Source: Pomphorhynchus laevis (lineage: Eukaryota; Acanthocephala; Palaeacanthocephala; Echinorhynchida; Pomphorhynchidae). From it: DNA of 64,000 bases. The stretch covers positions 1-64,000 of the forward strand of contig WNNJ02001721.1 in assembly GCA_012934845.2 (NCBI GenBank), read 5' to 3'. The notes beneath the pieces were generated by a model. It had not been told where the DNA came from. It ran no database searches and saw only the letters and a list, made by a program, of their open reading frames with translations. Both the position numbers and the translations under genes were made by a program. The first letter of the stretch is position 1. Each line of letters begins with the position of its first letter. Shown in pieces: positions 48,301 to 60,300 of the stretch.

Positions 48301-51300
48301 ATCCCTGCTCCTGAAGTCATCCTAAGGCGGGATTGGTTGGGGAGATTGAGTGAATCCATAATCATGTAGGGTTAGCCTAAGCTGTCAATTCAACCACATG
48401 CTTTCTCCTTCCAGCAAACAAACTTCTGCTTCTTGAGTATCTTCCGGAAGGAATACTGAGATGGATTAAGATTAGCAATGCTCGCCATATTTATACTTAG
48501 CTGGAACCTATACATATGGCTCTAGTATTCTTCGAGAGTAGCTGCTTGAGGGAAACAGAGAGACTAGGAATGTTTATCATTTTAGCTAGGACCTTAAGTT
48601 TTGTTATAGTTAGATTGAATAAACGACCTTTATAGATGATCGAAAGTATTGCAGTAGCTTGCGAAGAGAGATAGGAATTAAATCGGGTCAGACTCGCATT
48701 TCTTACCACTGGAAGATTCGGATCGCAGCCTGGAAAAAGGCTACTTTGATTGGATCAAAATGAAACCTACTCCACTTCAGTTGCATGCCTTCCTATAACC
48801 GCCAGCGAAGTAAGTTATGCGAGGTGGACAGTTGTTGGCATGACTACTTAATACAGGTAGGCTTTAGCAGCCACCTTTCGTGTAGCAATAGTATGTCGAG
48901 CAGTGAATTTGTTTGTGTGAAGTGAAAGGGAGGGGATAGTAGTTTATGCATGAGTTAAACGTTCCTAGATATGCGAAGTGCTGCATTAATCCAACGACCA
49001 GTTCTATCGTTGAAGCCATCAAGTAGTATGTCATAGCCGCTACCCAATATACGGTCCAGGAGGTCACGGTTCTTGTGAATCTCTCCCGCCCGAATATAGA
49101 TATTGGCTATGCTGATGCGTTTACCGTTCTTACGAAGTGATATAGCTAAACAAGATAGGGCTGGACAAGAATAGTTAAGGAGGGAAGATCTTAAGGAGCA
49201 TTTAACTAAGGTTAAAAGACCTTGAGATGAAGAGGACCTTGAGATTAGAAGGCTAAGGGCGGAAGCACCTCCCGAATTCCACTGAATGAAGTTATATACG
49301 GAGTGAAGTTGGTGTATATATGCTGAGGGATAAATCGAGTAATGTCCTGTAAGATACGGATAGACTGCGTCTCCTGAAGGACTATAACATCAGTATCGCT
49401 ACCAGATAAAAGGCTAAGGGCGGAAGCACCTCCCGAATTCCACTGAATGATGTTCAGTGAAAACGATTTGGAATTACTTCCAATGCGAAAGTGTCACTAG
49501 AAGGTACAGTAAACCCACTAGTTAGGTCTAAAGGGGAAGGTTACCATTCCAGCCTCCGGCCCTAATTGCGGGACCACTTATCGCTCCTTGGCTTATTAGG
49601 AAAATATCATCATTTCCCAAAATAGACCAATGACTGTCTTGCCTCTGAAATTTGACCGGTGTAGTTTTGCTCGAGGATGAGCGTTTGTTTGATTAAATAA
49701 AAGTGGGTGTCGCATCTTTATTAGGCAACAGGACAGCTTCGGTCAGCATAAATCAGGATGGTCCTTGTCGTTCGAAGCGCAGACACCACATAATTTTTTC
49801 TTGTGGCATAATGAAGCCCAGTGTCCTCATTGTTGGCACTGGTTACAGTGGGGAAGAGTCCACTCTTTCGCACATATAAAAGTGAAACGAAGATTACACC
49901 CTATGAGAGGGTTGAAGCTAGAGCTGGCCATCAGCCTGACGTTGTCAGAACTAATGTTTGCGAGGGCGATCAATAGCTGGTATTATTATTTCCCCTAATT
50001 TATCGTATGTTTGAAAGTTGGAAATCATGTTCCAGATCAAGCTGGTCTTTTTCATCTAAGTTAGTTATCAGGTCCGAAATCTTTACATTTGCTTGGATTG
50101 ACTTGAAAGAAATTTTAGCAACGTCTTTTAGATTCTGCTCGTTAAACTTCAAGTACTCTTTTGCCAAATCGTTAGTCGAAAAGGAAACACGGTAGCTAGT
50201 ACCTACCGTCTTGGTAAAATTAAACAGTATTCGATTTTTAGGTAATTTCATTATGAAATTCATTAGGAGGCAATTGAAGTGATCTTTTATGTCCATGGGT
50301 ACCATAAAGGTTATGATCACTAGATTTGTAGATTTTTTAATAGGTGGACGTACCTCCAAGGACAAAGAATTAGCAATATTTAAATCACTTGACTTGATCT
50401 TGCTTAAAGTTTCAGCAATTTTCGCTTGAAATTGCATACTTACGGAATATTTTGATAACTCTGATATGTTTGTTAATGATGTCACAAAAGTATTTGCTAT
50501 TTATTCATTATCGTCTGTTTTGATTAAAAACTACGTACGCATTTGCAAATTAACGAAATTGATGGTTAATCAAACGTCTCAATCATGCAAACAAAAGTTA
50601 TTAAGTAACAGAGAATAGAAGTAAATTCAGGTAATCAATCCGGCTTCAAAAGATGTAAGTAACATTTCTGTGTTACTTACTCATATCAACGAATTACTGC
50701 AATCAAGAAACAGGATAACCCAGTCATTATTAAACTTACATGAATGTGAACCGCATTGCCTTTTACAATCAAGGACGACATCATGATACGATTGAATTCA
50801 AATATGATAACACTACTATATGCTGACTGGGAATCATATCCTCACATATGATGACTGGGCACACTTAGCGACTTTGAATATTGCGAGAATAATTCGGTTC
50901 TATTTCTTGATCTGATGAGGATATATAGAATGCTGCTGGTGTTTATGCCACCTTATGAGGAAAACAGTGATTTATTTACAAGTACCATTGGGTGTCCCAG
51001 GGCAGGTGTAACGACAAATTATATTATATATATTTGTACACTTAATTGTGTCCCTTACATTGACACTTTAACTCACAGCATGTCAGATTTTAGCCTGATA
51101 TCTTGGTATTATTTCGTCTACTACTGCCATGCAATGGTACATCCGTACTCATAAGAAAGATGTGTACGGCTGTAGTATCCTACAGCGGTATTACTTATTT
51201 AAGAACAATTTCATGAACGACCTTTTATAAATTGAATTCAAACTTGTTCACATTACTATATAACTATCGAGAATTGAACCCGATCTGGATCAACAGGACA

Positions 51301-54300
51301 ATGTTGATAAACATTTAATCAATAGGACAACATAAAAAGCGTTTTAATGTTGACATTAAAGCGTTTCAATGGTATATCCCCGTTGAATTCGTATTTACTA
51401 ATAGAGATGATACTGATATTTTTGATAAGAAAGAAATTGTAAATTTCATGGGCAATTGTATTAAAGTAACGATGATTAATGTAGTAGAGTCCACTTTTAC
51501 CCGCTGTCAAAAATGTGCGTAGTGAAGAAATTGGGGGTCAGCAAGAGCCCCTTGACATGTGCTTTATGCAACAATGGCAAAACCCTTTTTACGCTAAATA
51601 TTAATCAGTGGAATTTGAAGGGTGTTTCTGCCTTTCGTGTTTTGTCCAGTCGAGATGCCGATGTTATTGTCTTTCAGGAAACAAAATTGATAGACCAAAT
51701 AGGACGTTATTTAATTTCTATTACAACAAATTTACCCCCTCTATAATCCGTACATAATCGCACTAGACTCGTCGTAATTGAGTAATGCCGTAATCTATGG
51801 AGCGAAAAACAAATATTTTATTGCTAATCCACCTTTATATTCTAGTTTCATTGTACATTAACAAACTCTTTCCTGGATGTTTTAAAGCTTTATCAGATGT
51901 GGTTGCTTAAACCCTTCTGCATTAAACAGTGGCAACAAAATCGTTCCACCTCGCATGATCTGCTTTGTTGGAGGTTCGAGGCAGATACACTACATAATTG
52001 AAGATTTTACATTGATCGTGCCAAAGTGTCTCTGTTCTAGGCGGCTCTCGGTTTATTACCCATCATAGGCAATGCGAGTTTGACCCGACTAAACTCCTAC
52101 CACTTTCAGCAAAATATCATGATTCTATTGACAACTTATAAAGGTTGCATTTTCAATCATACTGCTGCGAAACTCAACGTTCTAGCTAAGATGCTCCAAC
52201 TTCCAAATCTGTGACTGCTTCAAGCAAACTATCTTGAAGAAATATTGGATTTTTCGCTACTATTGCAGCTGAGTGTGTATAGAGCAAGCAGTGCTTGTCT
52301 TAGCCCTTCTCCCAATCCCTTTTGGAAGATAAACAAGAAAGATACTGTTGTCAGTTGGAAGCAGAAGGCATTGGGTTGGATTGGTTTATTAGACCTTGAT
52401 AGAGTTGAAGAGGAGTCAATTTCAGCACATAATTTCGGAGCAACTACTTAATTCCAACCTTTACCCTCTTGGTATGGTTTCGAAGTAGGGATGTATCAAT
52501 GATAAATATCATTAATTCCTTGTGCTCGTTATCAAGACTCTCCAAAACTCACCAACCACTATATAGATACTCGTATCTATCAGCTCTTGATAGACAGTAA
52601 GAGGAAACATATTGCAAGCAGATTTTAATTATTAAAAAAGATTTTATTTATTTAAAACTTGCTACTTGCTTGTAAATTAATAGCGATTTCAATTAAAATG
52701 CGTTTTCATTCAAAACAATAATTTGTTGTTTTATAAAACAGCAAATCAGATTAACCGAAATTAAATCATTTTGGTAATATTTGAAAAGCATTCGACGTAT
52801 ACAATCGATTTTATATTATTATGAATTCATATAAAACATTTATATAGCTTTATGGCTATATTTGAACAGAAATATTGCATATATAAGCAATGCTGATATA
52901 AAAATTAAGTTCATATAAAATTTACGATTTAATTGAATTAAATCGTGTAATATTACATTAAAAAATTATATAATTATATCAGCCAATTGAGATTTATATT
53001 ATTTATAAATTAAAAAATAATGCTAAATAAAATTTTAATAATTAAATATCAAATAATTATAAATAATAAATAATTGTTATATAAGACTTGATATGATTTA
53101 TATATAAAGTTAAAATTTAAAATTGAAATTTTATCAATAAGTAATTGAATAATAAATAATAATAAAAAATTAAAGGTAATAAATAATTATATAACATTTT
53201 ATATAATTTATGTTTATATAAAGTTAAAATTTAAAATTGAAATTTTATAATAAATAATTAAATAATAAATTATAATACATTATAAGTAATAAATAATTAT
53301 ATAAGTTTTTATATAATTTATATTTATATAAAGTTAAAATTTAAAATTGAAATTTCAATAATAAATAATTAAATATTAAATTATTATAAATAATTAGGTT
53401 TATCAGTAACCTATTTCTTGACCCAACTTAGCAGTGGTTCTAAATGACTTATATAATTTAAAATAAAAGAATAAAAGAATAAAATTTAAAATAAAAGTCA
53501 ATTTTTATGAATTGAATAATAAATAATAGACGATGTATTCGAATAAAAATTAGAGGTCATCAGGGGGAACTGCTATGTTCCTGCTGATAAATGCAACTTA
53601 CATATATGATAATGCAACTTTTTGAATGCAACTTACATCCATGATCATTTCAAGTGAAAGAGAAAGCACATAAATCCAAACCACAATTTCCACGACGCTA
53701 ATGATTTTAGGAGTTTCAATAAGAACCATATAAGTATATAAAACTAGGAAACATACATAAAGAGCCTAAAATAAAATAGGAAAAAATTACAAGTGTTAGT
53801 TAGCATACGAGTAAATTACGCAGTTTTCAAAGAACTTCGTTACGGGGGCATTAAAGAACTCGTAGATCTTCTTACTAGCTTTTAGTTCATCATGGCGCCG
53901 CTTTCTTTCGCTTTTGGTAAATAAAGAACGTGTTCTCATAAAATTAATGAATTTCATCATTAGACTCGTTTTCGCTGATCCATTGAAAATTTCCTGGTTG
54001 CAGCTACCGTGATTGAACAAATTAGAGCCAAAAACATCTGAACTTGTATTTTCATGAAGTTTCTAAAGTTTATAAAATCTCAGGCCTACTCTCGAATTTT
54101 AACAAACAGATCAATACCTCAATCGATGTACTTGGACAAATGCTGGAATCCTTAATTAAAAACATGTTACATAATTATAGATTGATAATTAATTCTGCGA
54201 TTAATTTAATAAGTTGAAATCGTTCGTAAAAGAAAGCGTTTTTGTCAAAACGCTTTTAAACAACATTATTCTGAAAATAAGTTAATTGATAATTTTCTAG

Positions 54301-57300
54301 CTAATGATAATAAAATAAATTATTAATTATTAAATTAATTAATATTAATAATTATTAATATTATTTTCTAATTATTAATCAGAAAATTTCTAAGAAAATT
54401 GCCGACCGTGTAATAACATGCTACCAATTTAATATATTTCCTCTGTGAAATTTGACCTTATTTTCTAAAACAAATATATTGTTTATTATCCATCTACAAA
54501 GATTTGGGCTCAAGAGTTTAAATTTATTTTAAATACTATTTTTTTTGATTTATATATTGTAAATTTAATATTTTAATAATATTTTGTTAATGTATAATTC
54601 TCATTATAGAAAAGAAAAATTCGATAAACTTGTACGAAAATTAGCGGATAAATGTCGTATTGAATAATAATTCAATATTTCGGAGAGGTTATATTAACGG
54701 GAAAACAAGGTCCACAGGCTAATCAATCAAATCTGAAATCGATCAAACCAGAAACAGTCAACAGGTCAAACCTGAAAATAAATATTTCGAATTAATCTGT
54801 TTTCAAACCGATAATTTCCAATTACAGTTAATTCAATTGAACATTTTCATGTAAATTAGTATTCTAATTGGTGCAGCATTCTCATATATATAAAAGTTTA
54901 GATTCATTGTCTTGATGCTTATTGCATATAGCATAAAATATGCTGTATGGTATATAATGTTGAAATTATAATCAGGTCTTAACAAACATTTTCGAAGAAA
55001 CTTGAGTGAACAAAAATAGCAGATATAAAGAAAAAGTTTTTAATTATTACTTAAATAAAAAATTTGCTATTAAAAAATTAGTTATTAAAAAATTAGTAAT
55101 TAAACAGTGTATAATGATCTGAAACATTATCAGAATTATGTAAAAATTCACATTGCCATTTATTTCAAGAGAGTAATTTGTGTTGAATTAATTTAATAGT
55201 TGAATAAAATCAATAACAATTAATTTAATTAAATTATTTTATAATCTTTAATGCACATGCGGCCGCTTCGCCATATTGTGGTTTGTCAATAAGAAATGCT
55301 ATTAACTAATAGATGCAGAAAGAGAGACACCAAGACGATGCAATGATTGGACACTTATAAAATATTGCGCACCATCGCTTGCTAGTTGCACAATTGTGCA
55401 TATAAATCTAGCAAAACAAAAAACAAAATAATCTTTCGCAAAAGCCTATCTGCATTTTGAATTCTTCGTATAATATAAATATTACGAATTAGTTTACATT
55501 CGTCAAGATAAAAAGTTTTAAAAATACGATAATCAACCACAAAGACAAGGAAATACAATGGCATTACCGAATTTATTGCTTCATGAGTAATTGATTCACC
55601 AAACTGTATTGTTGTCCGTTCCGATTGTCTTGAAGACGTTATCCTCCGACGTCGAGGTAATTCGATCACATCATTACATTCACCATCGCTTGTCGAACTG
55701 TCGGAATCACTTGACGATTCTGAAGTATACATTTCTTGCAAGTGTTCCTCTTCTGTCTGAGGCATCTGATTCAGTTCATCTGTAGTCTTAAACTCGATAA
55801 GAAAAAGCATTGGAGGAAAGAATATTCCCGCTAGCACCTAAACGAAATATTCTATATAGAAATGCAAGCAATATATTTCTTACGAAGTTAAAGCATTTTA
55901 ATTGGCATTTAATATCCTTCAACGTAATTTTTAAAAATCCAGTAACCAATTGCACATAATTTTTATACTAACGAAAGTATTTAAATTAGGAAATTATTAA
56001 TTGCTATATAAATTTAAAGACAGCTACGTTGATCTTTAAATTACTGATAAAACATGTAAGCCAGACGCGAAAGAATGACGAATGCCGTTTCGTCATCACA
56101 ATGGCTCATCAGTGCCAGATCCCTCCCACTACTGGATGCAGAGGAGGATTGCATCCAGTAGTGGGAGGGATCTGCCACTGATGAGTCATTGTGATGACGA
56201 AACGGCATTCGTCATTCTTTCGCGTCTGGCTTACATGTTTTACAAGAAATTCACGCGGAAAGGTCTCACTCTCCTTAAATTACCGAATTACTAAATTACT
56301 GCATTTTATTATATAAATATGCATCATCCAGAATGATTAGGTCTATTCGTGCATATTAGTAGTAGTGCTAATATTAGTACTTAAATGATGACTCAAGGGT
56401 AATTCGCAATTATGGTACGTTATATAATATGGTGCATGTCCCCTAATAGATATACTATTTGGTGTAGTATTCATTATTAATTCATAAGCTTCAAATATAA
56501 GAGAAGTTCTAACTTAACCAAATAGGTGGCAATGCGTATAGATCATTTTAAAAAATCCAATTAAAACCTGAAAGATTTTTAAGAAATTCAAAAGAAAGAA
56601 TCCGATACACTGTATTCGAATAAACTTGGAGGTATCATTGCAACGCGTTGGGAACAAATGTTAGTATCAAATTCAGATCAGCAAATAAGATAAAACATTT
56701 GTAAATACCTTCCATACAAGATACTTGCGCTCGTACATGCCACCCATCCATAGGTCATTTAAAAGCATTTGACAAGATTGATGTGCAATGAATTCTTTAT
56801 GATGACAAAGTGATGCAAGAAACAGGCATGTCCAATCGCTAAGATGTTTCATTTCATAGGTAAGCAACTGACTGGTTTTGCGTTCGTCTTCCTTGTGACA
56901 TTGATCCAGCACGTGTAACGCCAATTGCGCGTACTCCCTAAATAATATAGATTTTAATTGATTTAAATAAAGAAATATTACGTTATTATCATATTAATTA
57001 ATAATCATAAACGTTTGCCTAAAATATAAATATCACACAAGAAAAAATCTTTTATTAACAAAACGTATCTACACTATAGAAAGTGTAAAATTCGAATCAT
57101 TAATCATTAAAAATCATAAATCATTTAAATTATGTCGGCTAGTTACACATCTATATACATTTAATATTTTAATATTTTAATCGATTTATCAAATTAACTA
57201 ATCAATTAATTTAAATAATCATAATTATTTCACAAAATCTAAATATACTAACACGAAAATAATTGATTGCTTATACCAACAGGAATAAACAACTACAAAG

Positions 57301-60300
57301 TTTTTGTAATTTGATAGTATTAATTGAATTTTAATCAAATTATTTTCCTTAATTTAATTAAAATAAACTTTCATTTAAAATATAAACTTTAACTCTACAA
57401 AATTGCATATAATTATAGTAATTTAATTAATTTAATGCAATTAATTGTTATTAATTATTAATAATAATTGAAATAATAAAAAGAATTAATTGTTTTCCAA
57501 GATAATTTACTTCATATTTACACAATGTTTATTTTTAAATGCACATTTTATATTTTTAGTTTCATATAATAAAATATATGTTTGATTAGGTTTAAATAGC
57601 TATAGTTTATAACAAATTTGCCAATGATAAAGTTTACTCATTTCGCACTGTAAAATAAAATTCTTATTGAAGATAAATTTAAAATTTTCGGTAGCCCCAC
57701 TATTACTATTACCATTAGGGATATGAGCAGAAATATACTAGCAAAACCAAATTTGCAAAACTGTTTACAAGTATATTTGACTCCCAAATCATTTGATATA
57801 AAAAACACAATTATTCTTGCTTGTATAAAAGAAATATATACTTCAGAACCGGGAGATAATTATTTGATAATAATGACAGCTGCAACTATCATCGAATGTA
57901 CTTGGATGTACATTAATAAAAATCGCATGTACATCAATATCATCGAATGTACATTAATAAAAAATTAATGTCAGAAAACTGCACACAACGAATCCGTGCT
58001 GATTAGTAGTCCGGCGTGCTGCGTTTAAGATTTAAATGATCACAATCTAGCATTAAATATTAAATTCATCATAAAGCATTAAATTTATTATGAAATCAAT
58101 TACCTGAATATTTTTTATTATTAAAATAACATAGTCAAAATTAAGGATACGTCAAACGGGCCCGATATCATGTATTAACAAAACTTTAAGATCAATTTAA
58201 TCAGAATTGTATTGAGCGTATCTGAAGGTACAATGGGTACAATGCATTGATACTGTAGGATCAATAATATTCTATAATTTATTCAGTATATAAGAGGATG
58301 GCCAAAAGAAAACGAATCATGAGCGCACATTTACGAAACTCAAGCGTCGTTTTAAAATGACAAGTGTGCCTGCATTATCGAGTGTCTGCCATGCTGTTTT
58401 CTTGCAACGATTGGGAGCAACAGTAATATCGCATTTTACGGCATCCACCTGATGCTGAACATATTAACAACTCAAAATCGCAGTATCCGACGTGCTCGAT
58501 TAGCTTTCCATATTTTGCTACTTTGCGGGTATCGTTACACACAAATAAAGCGAAATTGGGGTTGCGTTTGATTTAACGCGTATAAAATAACGTGACCTCG
58601 ATAATAACATCAAAATGGCGATATTCAAAAAATGCACAGCTGAATAGAAAGCATGAACAAACATTATAAAAGAGAACTTTATTAAATTGATCATTTCATT
58701 AAAATGATCTTCGATAAGCAATGTATATTTTATAAAATATAAAATGTTAGACCAGATATGCCCCACCCAGAGAGATGGCATCTTAACATCGTAACATTAA
58801 AAACATTAAATACATTTTAATATTGTATAATTAAAAATGTTATTAAAAATTATTGAAAATATAACATCTAGAATGACGAAGGGGGTTACATGGTAAAATG
58901 GGGATAAAAATGAATTAAAGCGTGTAAATGAGGTATAAGAAAGATGTAAGTATTTATTTTCCCTCATTATATCCAATTATCTAGTATACCTTCCTTATTA
59001 TATCCAAGTATAGATAGATTTAAGAGTATTATAGAAGTTTTCGTTATTATTCATTTTATTCATTTTCCCTGGGGAAAAAGATCATATCCGCAGGTTTAAT
59101 CTGTCACTTGCTTACGTCGAAAACATTAATGAACTCTGAGTATCTAGTATTTCTTCATCATTATATCCCATTATCTAGTATTTCTTCCTGATTATATCCA
59201 AGTATGTGTTGTAGAAAACTAATCTCGTTTATTTTTCCCTGGGGAATACAGACCATATATAAAATATGTTTAATCTTTTAATCTTTTAAATTATTTCAAT
59301 TTAATTTTATTTAAAGAAAGTGTATCTGCGTAAAATTCATTTAAGGCATCAAACATTGTAATAAGTTATAATACTGTTAGCATTTGAGTGATGCAAAAAT
59401 TAATTAGTGATGATGAACTATTTTTTAATATTTTTAATAAGAAGGTGAACACACGACTACTTGGTAGAAAGGTGTAGAATTTAAATTCAAAAGAAAATAG
59501 ATAAAATATTATAATTTTGTAAATCACAATTGATCAATTATTGTGTTAGAAGTCATTTCCATATTCAGTCAAGAATATGCGACAAGCTTATGATATTGAC
59601 AGTACACTCGTTTAATGTAACAGCAAACTTTAAGTTTATTAAAATGACAAAATAATTTACACATATTTCACTAGTCGCTACTGGTAAAATACTAGTACAC
59701 AAACACTTGATTGTTTACGACTAGCTATTTAATGTGTGATGTTCAACTTGCTTATTTAGCGCTATTGTTAGTTAACTGTGTCCAAAAATACATTTTGAAT
59801 GCTTATTACATTTTTATGAAATAAACATGAATAATATTTATATATAATATTTATTTAAATAAATACAAACGTTTGCTAAGTGTTTTTCTTATTAAATGAT
59901 GGTTTTTTAAATCAAAGCGTGTTTATCAAATCTACATTTTAAATCTATAATTTAAAATTTACAATTTATATGATAATTTTTAATATACATACTTTCATCA
60001 TTAATTAAGTTTATGATAAATTACACAAAATTTTAAACAATTTGATGATATACTTCATTATAAAATATGTATACAAATATATGATATACTTTGCGTATGT
60101 TAAGAATTCTTTAGATATCTCATCTGAGAGATCGTCCAACTCTGCCTCTCTAGCCAACGATTTGTTCAACTTCATAGCTAAAAGTGCCTTAATAATAAAG
60201 TAAATAGTGAAAAATATGGTAGGTCACTGTAACAAACCTTGGCTACAGCTTGCTCTCCACGTTCCCACACAAAAAGGGCCATTTCATGTCGCTTTGTTAA

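Noticed and set aside
58300-58800. DNA transposon (mariner-like) remnant
   Set aside because: No transposase motif or terminal inverted repeat could be shown.
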